Notes: generated by a model from the letters alone, not told the origin. Positions 18,938-28,630 are shown, numbered from the stretch's first letter. The stretch is DNA of 64,000 nt from Burkholderia pseudomultivorans (GCF_902499075.1 NZ_CABVPP010000014.1:1-64000); one strand, 5' to 3'. Program-made: numbers and translations.

Positions 18938-19630
18938 CTACACCGCGATCAATTCCCGCACGCCGCTGGCTTCCATGTCGCGCGCATCGCCGCCCGCGAC
19001 GATCTCGCCGCGGCTCATCACCCAGTAGCGATCGGCGATCGACTGCGCGAATTCGTAATACTGCTCGACGAGCAGCACGGTCATCTTCGATTCGTCGACG
19101 AGCTGGCGCAGCGTGCGGCCGATGTCCTGGATGATCGACGGCTGGATGCCCTCGGTCGGTTCGTCGAGGATCAGCAGCTGCGGCTCGCTCATCAGCGCGC
19201 GGCCGATCGCGAGCTGCTGCTGCTGGCCGCCGGACAGGTCGCCGCCGCGCCGGGCGCGCATGTCCTTGAGCACCGGGAACAGATCGTAGATGCGGTCGGG
19301 CACTTTCGACGGCGCTTTGCGGCTCGCCGCGCCGACCAGCAGGTTTTCCTCGACGGTCAGCCGCGGAAAGATGTCGCGGCCCTGCGGCACGTACGCGAGC
19401 CCGGCCGCGACGCGCGCGTACGGCGGCAGCGTGCCGAGCGGCGTGCCACGCCACGACATCGTGCCGCTCTTCGCGGCGACCACGCCCATCAGGCAGCGCA
19501 GCAGCGTCGTCTTGCCGACGCCGTTGCGGCCGAGCAGCACGGTCAGCCTGCCGTCGTCGGCGGCGAGCGTCACGTCGCGCAGGATATGGCTGCCGCCGTA
19601 GTACTGGTTCAGCGCTTCGATCTTCAGCAT
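18938..19630 (-). CDS. urtE: Urea ABC transporter ATP-binding protein UrtE
   Basis: 230 residues, LivF-like. Walker A is [12 protein letters not shown] near residue 33, the signature [15 protein letters not shown] near 134 and Walker [15 protein letters not shown] near 154. The starting [20 protein letters not shown] is characteristic of UrtE. It powers urea import with UrtD through the UrtB/UrtC pore. It starts four bases after urtD. Confidence 0.95.
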   Translation of the reverse strand: MLKIEALNQYYGGSHILRDVTLAADDGRLTVLLGRNGVGKTTLLRCLMGVVAAKSGTMSWRGTPLGTLPPYARVAAGLAYVPQGRDIFPRLTVEENLLVGAASRKAPSKVPDRIYDLFPVLKDMRARRGGDLSGGQQQQLAIGRALMSEPQLLILDEPTEGIQPSIIQDIGRTLRQLVDESKMTVLLVEQYYEFAQSIADRYWVMSRGEIVAGGDARDMEASGVRELIAV

Positions 19631-19634
19631 CGCA

Positions 19635-20492
19635 TCATCTTCCGAGGTAGGACTCGATCACCGCGTCGTCGCGCTTGACCTGCTCGAGCGTGCCTTGCGC
19701 GAGTACCGCGCCTTCGGCCATCACCGTCACGCGGCCGGTGTCGCCCGCCAGCGCCGCGACGAATTCCATGTCGTGCTCGACGACCATCATCGAGCAGGTG
19801 CCGCGCAACGTGTTCAGCAGTTCCGCGAGTTCCATCGTCTCGTGGTCGGTCATGCCGGCCGCCGGTTCGTCGAGCAGCAGCAGCGCGGGGCGCTGCATCA
19901 GCAGCATGCCGATCTCGAGCCGCTGCTTCTGGCCGTGCGACAGCTCGCCGGCCAGCCGGAACGCATGCGCTTCGAGACCGATCAGCGCGAGCGTTTCCTC
20001 GATCTTCGCCTGCGCGGTGCGGTCGAGCCGCGCGCGCAGCGACGCGAGCCAGCCCTTGTCGGCCTGCATCGCCAGCTCGAGGTTCTCCCATACAGGGTGC
20101 TGCTCGAACACGGTGGGCTTCTGGAACTTGCGGCCGACGCCCGCGCGCGCGATCTCGGGCTCGTTCATCCGCGCGAGGTCGAGCGTCTGGCCGAGAAACA
20201 CCTTGCCCGTGTCGGGGCGCGTCTTGCCGGTGATCACGTCCATCATCGTCGTCTTGCCGGCGCCGTTCGGGCCGATCACGCAGCGCAGCTCGCCCGCGTC
20301 GATCGCGAGCGACAGCTTGTTCAGCGCGCGAAAGCCGTCGAAGCTGACCTCGATGTCCTCGAGATAGAGGATCGTGCCGTGCGACGTGTCGATGCCGGGC
20401 GGCACGACGCGGCCCATCGACGCGGTGCCGCTGACGGCGAGCAGCTCGTCTTCGGGCGGCGGCGTGAATTGATAGAGCGCGGTGCCGTTCAT
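19635..20492 (-). CDS. urtD: Urea ABC transporter ATP-binding protein UrtD
   Basis: 285 residues from the ATG at 20492, which overlaps the urtC stop (ATGA). An N-terminal extension of about 40 residues precedes ILYLEDIEVSFDGFRALNKL. Walker A is GPNGAGKTTMMD, the signature SHGQKQRLEIGMLL and Walker B LLLLDEPAAGMTD. GRKFQKPTVFEQHPVWENLELAM is specific to the LivG/UrtD branch. The open frame continues far upstream on this strand antisense-like to urtC, which is a high-G+C artefact. Confidence 0.95.
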   Translation of the reverse strand: MNGTALYQFTPPPEDELLAVSGTASMGRVVPPGIDTSHGTILYLEDIEVSFDGFRALNKLSLAIDAGELRCVIGPNGAGKTTMMDVITGKTRPDTGKVFLGQTLDLARMNEPEIARAGVGRKFQKPTVFEQHPVWENLELAMQADKGWLASLRARLDRTAQAKIEETLALIGLEAHAFRLAGELSHGQKQRLEIGMLLMQRPALLLLDEPAAGMTDHETMELAELLNTLRGTCSMMVVEHDMEFVAALAGDTGRVTVMAEGAVLAQGTLEQVKRDDAVIESYLGR

Positions 20493-21673
20493 GCGCGTTT
20501 CCCCTTCGCGAGTGAGGTTTCGACGAGGCCGACGATGCCGCGCGGCAGCAGCAGCGGCACGAGCACGAAGATCAGGCCGAGGAAGAACAGCCAGTATTCG
20601 GCGAAGTACGCGGTAAAGAAGCTTTTCGCGCCGTTGACCGCGAACGCGCCGACGATCGGGCCGATCAGCGTGCCGCGCCCGCCGACCGCGACCCAGATCG
20701 CCATCTCGATCGAGTTGCCGGGCGACATCTCGCCGGGATTGATGATGCCGACCTGCGGCACGTACAGCGCACCCGCGATCCCGCACAGCACGGCCGACGC
20801 GGTCCACACGAACAGCTTGTAGGCGAGCGGGCTGTAGCCGAGGAACATCAATCGGGTCTCGCCGTCGCGCACCGCGGTCACGACGCGCCCGAGCTTGCTC
20901 GCGACGATCGCGCGCGCGGCGACGAACGCGAGCACGAGCGTCGCGAACGTCAGCAGGAACAGCACGGTGCGCGTGCCGGGCGACGTGATCGGGAAGCCCG
21001 CGATCCGCTTGAAGTCGGTGAAGCCGTTGTTGCCGCCGAAGCCCGTCTCGTTGCGATAGAACAGCAGCATCGCGGCGAACGTCATCGCCTGCGTGATGAT
21101 CGACAGGTACACGCCCTTCACGCGCGAGCGGAACGTGAAGAAGCCGAACACCCACGCGAGCACGGCCGGCACGACCACGACCAGCAGCAGCGCGACCGCC
21201 AGATGCTGCGTGCCGCTCCAGTACCACGGCAGCCGGTGCCAGTCGAGGAACACCATGAAGTCGGGCAGGTCGCTGCCGTATTTGCCGTCGCGGCCGATCT
21301 CGCGCATCAGGTACATGCCGATCGCGTAGCCGCCGAGCGCGAAGAACAGGCCGTGGCCGAGGCTCAGGATGCCGCAGTAGCCCCATACGAGATCGAGCGC
21401 GAGCGCGGCAATCGCGTAGCACATCAGCTTGCCGACGAGCGTCATCGTGTAGGCGGACAGATGAAACGCGCTCGACTCGGGCGCGACGAGTGCCGCCAGC
21501 GGCACGCCGATGCCGATCGCGACGCACAGCGCGACGAGCGCGAGCCACGCGCGGCGCGACAGCAGCGCGGGGCGCGGCGGCAGGCCGAGCGCGAATTCGG
21601 TCGTATTGCGCGCCGCCGACGGGGCGGGCGTCGAGGCCGCGCGATTCGACAGCGTGTTTGTGAAGGAAGTCAT
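20489..21673 (-). CDS. urtC: Urea ABC transporter permease UrtC
   Basis: 394 residues with about ten membrane helices. LVWGYCGILSLGHGLFFALGGYAIGMYL is the conserved LivM/UrtC motif and VWVAVGGRGTLIGPIVGAF is the loop that contacts the ATPases. A 50-residue polar N-terminus precedes the first helix. It pairs with UrtB as the membrane pore. Confidence 0.95.
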   Translation of the reverse strand: MTSFTNTLSNRAASTPAPSAARNTTEFALGLPPRPALLSRRAWLALVALCVAIGIGVPLAALVAPESSAFHLSAYTMTLVGKLMCYAIAALALDLVWGYCGILSLGHGLFFALGGYAIGMYLMREIGRDGKYGSDLPDFMVFLDWHRLPWYWSGTQHLAVALLLVVVVPAVLAWVFGFFTFRSRVKGVYLSIITQAMTFAAMLLFYRNETGFGGNNGFTDFKRIAGFPITSPGTRTVLFLLTFATLVLAFVAARAIVASKLGRVVTAVRDGETRLMFLGYSPLAYKLFVWTASAVLCGIAGALYVPQVGIINPGEMSPGNSIEMAIWVAVGGRGTLIGPIVGAFAVNGAKSFFTAYFAEYWLFFLGLIFVLVPLLLPRGIVGLVETSLAKGKRA

Positions 21674-21745
21674 GCCGGCGCTCCGTGACAGGCTGTTGCG
21701 GCGCCGCGCCCCGGGGCGCGACGCATGCGTGCGGGTTGGGTCATG

Positions 21746-23374
21746 TCAGGCCTCCGCGCTGCGTCCCTTCAGCGCGAACATGCCCTGCGGACGTTTCTGG
21801 ATGAACAGCACGATCATCACGAGCACCGCGATCTTCGCGAGCACCGCGCCCCAGAACGGTTCGATCGCCTTGCTGACGAGGCCGAGCCCGAAGCCGCCGA
21901 GCACGGTGCCCGCGATCTGCCCGACGCCGCCGAGCACGACCGCCATGAACGAATCGATGATGTAGTTCTGGCCGAGGTCGGGGCCGACGTTGCCGATCTG
22001 CGACAGCGCGCAGCCGCCGAGGCCCGCGATGCCCGCGCCGAACGCGAATGCGTACGCGTCGACACGCGCGGTCTTTACGCCGACGCACGCGGCCATCCGG
22101 CGGTTCTGCGTGACCGCGCGCACGAACAGGCCGAGCCGCGTCTTCGTCAGCACGGCCCACGCGACGAACACGACCGCGAGCGCGAACGCGAGGATCGCGA
22201 GGCGGTTGTACGGCAGAATCAGGTTCTGCATCACGGCGACGCCGCCGCTCATCCATGACGGGTTCGCGACCTGCACGTTCTGCGCGCCGAACAGCATGCG
22301 CGTCGCCTGGATCAGGATCAGGCTCACGCCGAAGGTCGCGAGCAGCGTCTCGAGCGGGCGGCCGTACAGGTGCCGCAGCACGAGCCGTTCGAGCACGATG
22401 CCGACCAGCGCGGCCGCCGCGAACGACACTGGCACCGCGACGAGCGGATACCAGTCGAACGCGGCCGGCGCGTAGCGCTGGATCAGCGTCTGCACGACGT
22501 AGGTCGCGTACGCGCCGATCATCAGGAATTCGCCGTGCGCCATGTTGATCACGCCGATCAGCCCGTAGGTGATCGCCAGACCGAGCGCCGCGAGCAGCAG
22601 CACGCTGCCGAGCGACAGGCCCGCGAACAGCGTACCGGCGATCTCGCCGCGCCGTTGCAGCGCGTGCAGCGCATCGAGTCCCTGCTGCGCGGCATCGCGC
22701 ACGCGCGCGTCGGGCTCGGCGAAGCTGCCGTCCGCGTTCTTCGCGACGAGCGGGCGCAACGGCTCGATCATGTCGAGGTCGCGCCGCGCGGCGACGATCT
22801 GCACGGCTTCGAGGCGCTTCGCGGGATCGGCGTCGTGCAGCGCGGCGATCGCCCACAGCGCGTCGAGCCGGCGCTTCAACGCGGGATCGGTTTCCTTCGC
22901 GCGGGCGCGATCGATCATCGGCTTCAGTGCGGGATCGGGCGATTTCAGCAGCGCGTCGATCGCGTCGCGCCGCGTCGCGACGTCGGGCGACGCGAGCGCG
23001 AGGCCTGACAGCGCGCCGGCGATCTTCGTGCGCAGCAGGTTGTTCAGCATCACCGGCTGCGCGTCGCCCGCCGGCGTCGCGGCCTGCGTGAGCGCGTCGT
23101 GCGCGGTGTCGCCGGTCTGGATCAGCAGGCGGCCGTCGCCGGTCGCGAGCGCGTCGCCGTTCGACAGCGCATTGAGCAGCGCGACGGCGCGCGGATCGGG
23201 ATCGGCGGCGAGCCGTTCGATCGCGGCCGTCTTTGCGTCGAAGTCGTCGCCGGCGAGCGCGGCGGTGTCGGCGGCCGTCAGTGCAAACGCGGCACGCGGC
23301 AGGCTGCCCGCAAGGGCGGCACACGCGACGATCGCGACGGCAACTCGGCGTAGGCGTGTAGGCATGAAGGGCAT
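21746..23374 (-). CDS. urtB: Urea ABC transporter permease UrtB
   Basis: About 542 residues. A signal-like start (RRVAVAIVACAALAGSLPRAAFA) is followed by an extracytoplasmic domain of about 220 residues unique to UrtB, then the LivH-type permease domain with ITYGLIGVINMAHGEFLMIGAY and FMAVVLGGVGQIAGTVLGG. ATGs at 23374 and 23365 are both possible and neither has a good ribosome-binding site. It is separated from urtA by 105 bases and from urtC by 72. Confidence 0.93.
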   Translation of the reverse strand: MPFMPTRLRRVAVAIVACAALAGSLPRAAFALTAADTAALAGDDFDAKTAAIERLAADPDPRAVALLNALSNGDALATGDGRLLIQTGDTAHDALTQAATPAGDAQPVMLNNLLRTKIAGALSGLALASPDVATRRDAIDALLKSPDPALKPMIDRARAKETDPALKRRLDALWAIAALHDADPAKRLEAVQIVAARRDLDMIEPLRPLVAKNADGSFAEPDARVRDAAQQGLDALHALQRRGEIAGTLFAGLSLGSVLLLAALGLAITYGLIGVINMAHGEFLMIGAYATYVVQTLIQRYAPAAFDWYPLVAVPVSFAAAALVGIVLERLVLRHLYGRPLETLLATFGVSLILIQATRMLFGAQNVQVANPSWMSGGVAVMQNLILPYNRLAILAFALAVVFVAWAVLTKTRLGLFVRAVTQNRRMAACVGVKTARVDAYAFAFGAGIAGLGGCALSQIGNVGPDLGQNYIIDSFMAVVLGGVGQIAGTVLGGFGLGLVSKAIEPFWGAVLAKIAVLVMIVLFIQKRPQGMFALKGRSAEA

Positions 23375-23479
23375 CCGGTCAGGCGTGGGGGAGCGAACTC
23401 GTGCGACGGTGGGGTGGTGTCGGCGATGCATTGCGCGATTCCCGGCGCGTCGCGCACTCGCGCAACGCGCCGCGTCGCA

Positions 23480-24787
23480 TCAGGCCAGCGCCGCGCGCTG
23501 CCGCCGCAGGAACGCCGGAATCGACGTGACGATGTCGGGCTTGCCCTGGTTGCCGGCGATGAACGGGCTCCACGGTTGCGCACGGATCGCGGTCTTCGTC
23601 TTCCACACGACGTTGAACTGCCCGTCGCCGCGGATCTCGCCGATCATCACCGGCTTGTGCAGGTGATGGTTGCCGTCCATCGACAGCGTGAAACCGGACG
23701 GCGCGGCGACGCTCTGGCCGATCATCGCGACGCGCACCTTGTCGACGTCGGTGCTCTTCGCCTTCTCGACGGCCTGCTTCCACATATGGATGCCCACGTA
23801 GGTCGCCTCCATCGGGTCGTTGGTCACGCGCTTTGCGCCGCCCGGCAGGTTGTTCGCCTTCACCCATGCGGCGAACTGATCCTTGAACTTCGTGTTGGTC
23901 GGGTTCTTCACCGACATGAAGTAGTTCCATGCGGCGAGATGGCCGACCAGCGGTTTGGTGTCGATCCCGCGCAGCTCTTCCTCGCCGACCGAGAACGCGA
24001 CGACGGGCACGTCGGTCGCCTTGATCCCCTGGTTGCCGAGTTCCTTGTAGAACGGCACGTTCGAATCGCCGTTGATCGTCGACACCACGGTCGTCTTGCC
24101 GCCCTGCGAGAAGTTCTTGATGTTCGCGACGATGGTCTGGTAGTCGCTGTGGCCGAACGGTGTGTAGACCTCCTGAATGTCGGCATCCTTCACGCCCTTC
24201 GATTTCAGGAACGCACGCAGGATCTTGTTGGTCGTGCGCGGATACACGTAGTCGGTGCCGAGCAGGAAGAAGCGCTTCGCGCCGCCGCCTTCCGCGCTCA
24301 TCAGGTACTCGACGGCAGGGATCGCCTGCTGGTTCGGCGCGGCGCCCGTGTAGAACACGTTGCGCGACATTTCCTCGCCTTCGTACTGCACCGGGTAGTA
24401 GAGCAGTCCGTTGAGTTCCTCGAACACGGGCAGCACGGACTTGCGCGATACCGACGTCCAGCAGCCGAACACGCAGGCGACCTTGTCCTGCGTGAGCAGC
24501 TGGCGCGCCTTCTCGGCGAACAGCGGCCAGTTCGATGCAGGATCGACGACGACCGGCTCGATCTTGCGGCCCATCACGCCGCCGCTCTTGTTGATGTCGG
24601 CGATCGTCATCAGCGCGGTGTCCTTCAGCGACGTTTCGGAGATCGCCATCGTGCCCGACAGCGAGTGCAGGATGCCGACCTTGATCGGGCCGGTGCCCGC
24701 ATCGGCCGCGTGCGCGAACGGGCTCTTGCCCGCCAGCGCGAGCGCGCCGGCCATCGAACCGAACTTCAACAGACTGCGTCGTTTCAT
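23480..24787 (-). CDS. urtA: Urea ABC transporter substrate-binding protein UrtA
   Basis: 435 residues. The start MKRRSLLKFGSMAGALALAGKSPFAHA carries a twin-arginine-like KRRSLLKFG motif, so export may be by Tat. PIKVGILHSLSGTMAISETSLKDTALM and GCWTSVSRKSVLPVFEELNGLLYYPVQYEGEE are the UrtA/FmdD signatures, and GTDYVYPRTTNKILRAFLK the ligand-domain hinge. It binds urea in the periplasm and delivers it to UrtBC. It is the first gene of the locus and sits about 50 bases downstream of a predicted sigma-54 start. Confidence 0.95.
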   Translation of the reverse strand: MKRRSLLKFGSMAGALALAGKSPFAHAADAGTGPIKVGILHSLSGTMAISETSLKDTALMTIADINKSGGVMGRKIEPVVVDPASNWPLFAEKARQLLTQDKVACVFGCWTSVSRKSVLPVFEELNGLLYYPVQYEGEEMSRNVFYTGAAPNQQAIPAVEYLMSAEGGGAKRFFLLGTDYVYPRTTNKILRAFLKSKGVKDADIQEVYTPFGHSDYQTIVANIKNFSQGGKTTVVSTINGDSNVPFYKELGNQGIKATDVPVVAFSVGEEELRGIDTKPLVGHLAAWNYFMSVKNPTNTKFKDQFAAWVKANNLPGGAKRVTNDPMEATYVGIHMWKQAVEKAKSTDVDKVRVAMIGQSVAAPSGFTLSMDGNHHLHKPVMIGEIRGDGQFNVVWKTKTAIRAQPWSPFIAGNQGKPDIVTSIPAFLRRQRAALA

Positions 24788-24848
24788 CGGATGCCCCTTG
24801 ACGTGTTGGTTGTGCGTGCGCCGTTGCGGCGCCTACCGTCGGGGTTAC

Positions 24849-24863
24849 GCAAGGCACGTGCCA
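24849..24863 (-). promoter_or_regulatory. Sigma-54 (-24/-12) promoter for urtA
   Basis: On the minus strand the sequence reads TGGCACG-TGCC-TTGCG, matching the RpoN consensus TGGCACG-N4-TTGCW at all positions but the last. The GC of the -12 element would place the transcript start near 24837, 50 bases before urtA. This predicts nitrogen control of the whole urt-ure locus through an enhancer-binding protein such as NtrC. Confidence 0.75.
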
Positions 24864-24873
24864 GTCGCGTACA

Positions 24874-24890
24874 TGCACGCCCGGCGTGCG
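24874..24890. promoter_or_regulatory. Possible NtrC-type inverted repeat
   Basis: TGCAC-N7-GTGCG has the half-sites and spacing of NtrC sites (GCAC-N7-GTGC). It lies only eleven bases upstream of the -24 element, closer than usual for an enhancer, so the call is weak. The rest of the 420 bases between urtA and the rhodanese gene shows no gene. Confidence 0.35.
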
Positions 24891-25206
24891 TGCGGGCGCA
24901 CCGGCGATGGCGTGGATGACGCATCGTGCGGCATGGATGGTCCGTCGCGGTGCAGTCGCGCGGCGTAATTGGTGCACGGGCGGCATTGCCGGTCAGCGGC
25001 GCACGCGCGGGGTTCGATTGTCGCGCGCATCGTTAGCGCGACACGCACGAATGACCGGCCGCTGCGCGGTCGTTGTCGACGCGACGAAGGAGGCGGAAGG
25101 GTGGAGAAGGGCGGGAGCCCGACAGAGGGCGGGTACGGGCGGCCGACGCAGACGCCGGCCGGTCAAGCACGGCGGCGCGCGATGCGCCGCCTGCCGGAGG
25201 ATACGA

Positions 25207-25530
25207 TCAGTAGCGCGGCACGGCAGGATCGACGTCGCGCGACCACGCGTCGATTCCGCCCTGCAGGTTGAAGAGCTTCGTGAAGCCGCGCGATTCGAGG
25301 AACATCGCGACTTGTGCGCTGCGCATCCCGTGATGGCACACGCAGACGATTTCCGCTTCGTCGTCGAGCTCCTCGCTGCGCGCGGGGATCTGCTGCATCG
25401 GGATCGATACGCTGCCCGCGATCTGCGCGGTCGCGACTTCCCACGGTTCGCGCACGTCGAGGACGACCGGCGCGGGTCGCGCCGGGTCGCGAAGCCATTC
25501 CGCGAGCATCGCGGGCGTCAGGATCTGCAT
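25207..25530 (-). CDS. Single-domain rhodanese-like sulfurtransferase
   Basis: 107 residues with the whole rhodanese fold: PAPVVLDVREPWEVATAQIAGSV, and the active-site loop CHHGMRSAQVA with the catalytic Cys65. The CxxGxR loop fits GlpE/PspE-type sulfurtransferases, which move sulfane sulfur from thiosulfate or persulfides. No signal peptide is seen, so it is cytoplasmic. It starts 14 bases after the Pcm-like methyltransferase gene and is probably co-transcribed with it. Confidence 0.9.
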   Translation of the reverse strand: MQILTPAMLAEWLRDPARPAPVVLDVREPWEVATAQIAGSVSIPMQQIPARSEELDDEAEIVCVCHHGMRSAQVAMFLESRGFTKLFNLQGGIDAWSRDVDPAVPRY

Positions 25531-25544
25531 GGAGGCTCCGCCGC

Positions 25545-26198
25545 TCAGAACTTGAAGCGCGACGGCTCGATCGCGTTGACGAGGTGATCGACGTAGGTTT
25601 CGAACACGTCGGCGACGCGATACTGCTTGTCGTCGATGCGCGTGATGATCTGCGCCTTCATCACCGGACGGCCGCCGACGAACGCCGACAGGCGGCCGCC
25701 GATCTTCAGCTGTTCGAGCATCTGCTGCGGCACGACGGGCAGGCCGCCCGCGACGCAGATCACGTCGTACGGCGCCTTGTCCGGCCAGCCGAGCGAACCG
25801 TCGCCGAGCACCACTTCCGCATTCGTCACGCCGTTGTCGCGCAGATTGTCCGCCGCGAACTTCACGATCGCCGGGTCGATGTCGACGGCCGTCACGTGCT
25901 GCGCGCGGTGCGCGATCAGCGCGGCCAGATAGCCCGAACCCGCGCCGATCACGAGCACGTTCTCGTGCTTCTTGACCGCCAGTTCCTGCAGCACGCGCGC
26001 CTCGACGCGCGGGAACAGCATCTTGTGGCCGCCGGGCAGCGGCAGTTCGAGATCGGCGAACGCGAGATCGCGGTACTCGGCCGGAACGAAGTTCTCACGC
26101 TTGACGATCGACAGCAGGCCCAGGACGTCCAGATCCAGCACGTCCCACGGCCGGATCTGCTGTTCGATCATGTTGAAACGCGCTTTTTCGATATTCAT
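25545..26198 (-). CDS. Protein-L-isoaspartate O-methyltransferase family protein
   Basis: 217 residues. MNIEKARFNMIEQQIRPWDVLD begins the protein; the SAM-binding motif VLVIGAGSGYLAALIA, then VTAVDIDPAIVKFA and VICVAGGLPVVPQQMLEQLKIGGRL give the PCMT fold. In this short form the usual GQTISQP substrate loop is replaced by FPRVEARVLQELAV, so repair of isoaspartyl residues is not certain. The gene reads toward the rhodanese gene; the 100-base region upstream has no other feature. Confidence 0.85.
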   Translation of the reverse strand: MNIEKARFNMIEQQIRPWDVLDLDVLGLLSIVKRENFVPAEYRDLAFADLELPLPGGHKMLFPRVEARVLQELAVKKHENVLVIGAGSGYLAALIAHRAQHVTAVDIDPAIVKFAADNLRDNGVTNAEVVLGDGSLGWPDKAPYDVICVAGGLPVVPQQMLEQLKIGGRLSAFVGGRPVMKAQIITRIDDKQYRVADVFETYVDHLVNAIEPSRFKF

Positions 26199-26302
26199 GG
26201 TGTGGTCATGCAGCCGGGTCGGCTATCAGCGGGGGATAGAAAAACTTCGTGATTGTACCAAACAGGGCGGCCGCCTAGCCTTCAGGCGGCCTGCAACGGA
26301 CC

Positions 26303-26560
26303 TTATCCCTTGCTCTTGTTGATCTGCGCCTCGAATGCGAGATCGAGCTTGCTGGCCTTGCGCGGTTTTTTGGGGCCAAATTCGTCGACGAACTTGACGA
26401 ATGCGTCGAGCGGCAGCGGCTCGCAGCGCTTCTCGGCGGTGCTGCCCGAGCGGTCGACCAGATAGAACAGGCCGCCCGGCATCGCGACCGCCGCGAACTG
26501 CGGGTTGCCGGAGCGGGTTTTCAGGCGTTCGACCGCGTGGGTCGCTTTGGTGGTGCGCAT
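26303..26560 (-). CDS. Conserved small protein, function unknown
   Basis: 85 residues starting MRTTKATHAVERLKTRSGNPQF. It is soluble, has a central VAMPGGLFYLVDRSGSTAEK (beta-hairpin like) and a Lys-rich end (GPKKPRKASKLDLAFEAQINKSKG). I do not recognise a domain. It stands alone between the methyltransferase gene and hemN, on their strand, 54 bases after hemN. The codon pattern is like that of neighbouring genes, which supports it being real. Confidence 0.65.
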   Translation of the reverse strand: MRTTKATHAVERLKTRSGNPQFAAVAMPGGLFYLVDRSGSTAEKRCEPLPLDAFVKFVDEFGPKKPRKASKLDLAFEAQINKSKG

Positions 26561-26614
26561 CGTGCGGATTCTTGACGGACGGGAACCTCACACTCTATCA
26601 AACCGGCGGCCGGC

Positions 26615-28006
26615 TCACACCGTGCGCGAATAGCGCTGCTGCGGCGTGCGGCCGAGGTACGCGTCGAACGCCATCGCGATGTTGCGCACGATCATCCGGC
26701 CGGCCGGATGGATCGTCAGGCGATCGCCGGCGATCGTCAGCAGCCCGTCGCGCTCGAACGGGCGCAGCGCGTCGAGTTCGCGCGCGAAATGCTCGGCGAA
26801 GCGGATGCCGTGCGCGGCTTCGATATGCGAGAACGGCAGTTCGAGGTTGCACATCAGCTGCGTGATCACGTCGCGGCGCAGCCGGTCGTCGGGCGTGAGG
26901 CGCACGCCGCGCGCGATCGGCAGCCGGCCCGCATCGAGCGCGGCGCCGTAGGCGGGCAGGTCCTTCGCGTTCTGCGCGTAGACGTCGCCGACCTTGCCGA
27001 TCGACGACGCGCCGATGCCGACCAGGTCGGTATCCGCGCGCGTGCTGTAGCCCTGGAAGTTGCGCTGCAGCGTGCCGTTGCGCTGCGCGCGCACCAGTTC
27101 GTCGGACGGCCGCGCGAAGTGGTCCATCCCGATGTACACGTAGCCGGCCGACGTCAGCATGTCGATCGCGAGGCCGAGCAGCGCGATGCGCGTCTCGGGC
27201 GGCGGCAGCGTCGCGTCGTCGATCTGCCGTTGCATCTTGAACAGCTGCGGCATGTGCGCGTAGCCGAACACCGACAGGCGGTCCGGCGCGAGTTCGATGA
27301 TCGTTTCGAGCGTGCGCGCGAACACCGACACCGTCTGGTGCGGCAAGCCGTAGATCAGGTCGACGCTGACCGAATGGAAGCCCGTCGCGCGGGCGGCGGC
27401 CAGCAGGTCGGCCGTCATCGCGAGCGGCTGGATGCGGTTGATCGCCCGCTGCACGACCGGATCGAAATCCTGCACGCCGAGGCTCAGCCGGTTGAAGCCG
27501 ATCGTGCGCAGGTGGACGAGCGTCGCGGGCGTGACCGTGCGCGGGTCGATCTCGATCGAGAACTCGGCGTCGGCATCGGGCGCGAGCAGGAAGTGTTCGC
27601 GCGTGGCCGCCATCAGCTCGGCGGTCTCGTCGTCGGACAGGAAGGTCGGCGTGCCGCCGCCCCAGTGCAGCTGCGTGACCGGGCGCGCGGGATCGAACAG
27701 CGCGGCCTGCAGCGCCATCTCGTGCTTGAGCTGGTCGAGGTACGGACGCGCGCGGCGGCGGTTGTTGGTCGCGATCTTGTTGCAGCCGCAGTAGAAGCAC
27801 GCCGTGTTGCAGAACGGGATGTGAAAGTACAGCGAAAGGTCGCTCGACGAAGCACCCGGGTCGCTCGCCGCCCGTACGTAGTCGGCCGGCGAGAAATCGT
27901 CGCGAAACTGCAGCGCGGTCGGGTAGGACGTATAGCGCGGCCCGTTCGCGCCGTACTTCGCGAGCAGATCGGGACGGAACAGCGTATCGGCAGAACCAGA
28001 ACTCAT
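26615..28006 (-). CDS. hemN: Oxygen-independent coproporphyrinogen III dehydrogenase
   Basis: 463 residues from the ATG at 28006 (MSSGSADTLFRPDLLAKY). The radical-SAM cluster motif is CNTACFYCGCNK, with the fourth HemN cysteine directly after; PRYTSYPTALQF at the N-terminus and LHWGGGTPTFLSDDE are diagnostic for true HemN rather than HemW. It converts coproporphyrinogen III to protoporphyrinogen IX without oxygen. I looked for an FNR/Anr box (TTGAT-N4-ATCAA) in the upstream 160 bases and saw none. It is divergent from the YkgJ-family gene. Confidence 0.95.
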   Translation of the reverse strand: MSSGSADTLFRPDLLAKYGANGPRYTSYPTALQFRDDFSPADYVRAASDPGASSSDLSLYFHIPFCNTACFYCGCNKIATNNRRRARPYLDQLKHEMALQAALFDPARPVTQLHWGGGTPTFLSDDETAELMAATREHFLLAPDADAEFSIEIDPRTVTPATLVHLRTIGFNRLSLGVQDFDPVVQRAINRIQPLAMTADLLAAARATGFHSVSVDLIYGLPHQTVSVFARTLETIIELAPDRLSVFGYAHMPQLFKMQRQIDDATLPPPETRIALLGLAIDMLTSAGYVYIGMDHFARPSDELVRAQRNGTLQRNFQGYSTRADTDLVGIGASSIGKVGDVYAQNAKDLPAYGAALDAGRLPIARGVRLTPDDRLRRDVITQLMCNLELPFSHIEAAHGIRFAEHFARELDALRPFERDGLLTIAGDRLTIHPAGRMIVRNIAMAFDAYLGRTPQQRYSRTV

Positions 28007-28170
28007 GGCGGTCTCGCGCTTTTCTTCAGATGCTTTCGAGTATATGAACGCGCGATTCGGCTGGATTGTGTAATAACGTCGCAGCGGGCGATGGCACAAT
28101 GCGGGGTGGGCCGCCGGACGCCGCGTCCGGTTGTCGCACCGTTTTTTTGTTGTTTGTCCGGGAGTACCGC

Positions 28171-28506
28171 GTGTCCGTCGAAATGCCTGTCCGCCAGGCG
28201 CCTGCCGAGGTTCCACCGCCGCATGCGTGCCGCGAGGGATGCGGCGCGTGCTGCATCGCGCCGTCGATTTCCAGCCCGATTCCGGGGATGCCCGACGGCA
28301 AGCCGGCCGGCGTGCGCTGCGTGCAGCTCGACGACGACCTGCGCTGCCGGATCTTCGGCCGGCCCGAGCGGCCGGCGTGCTGTTCGGGCTTGCAGCCGGC
28401 GGCCGACATGTGCGGTGCGTCGCGCGACGACGCGCTCGCGTGGCTCACGCGTCTCGAGGTCGCGACGCGGCCGGCGGCGCCGTTGCGCGCCGACGCCGTC
28501 CGATAG
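28171..28506 (+). CDS. YkgJ-family cysteine cluster protein
   Basis: I take the GTG at 28171 (VSVEMPVRQ) because GGGAG lies seven bases upstream; an ATG at 28183 is the alternative. The 111-residue protein has eight cysteines in the order C-x3-C-x2-CC ([15 protein letters not shown]), RCVQL, RCRIF and ACCSGLQP, plus a late MCG. This is the Zn/Fe-chelating UPF0153 pattern. The cluster suggests metal binding, but no reaction is established. Confidence 0.85.
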   Translation: MSVEMPVRQAPAEVPPPHACREGCGACCIAPSISSPIPGMPDGKPAGVRCVQLDDDLRCRIFGRPERPACCSGLQPAADMCGASRDDALAWLTRLEVATRPAAPLRADAVR

Positions 28507-28630
28507 CCGCGGCCCGCATGCGACGGACGGAACCCGGGCCGGCTGTCGCCGCACTAACGCTGGTCGATCGCGACGCATCGGCCGGGCCGCCGGCCCGGCG
28601 TCGATCCGACCGCCACAGGAGAGTTTCAGC

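Noticed and set aside
28007-28170. FNR/Anr box for hemN
   Set aside because: No TTGAT-N4-ATCAA or near match was found in the divergent region.
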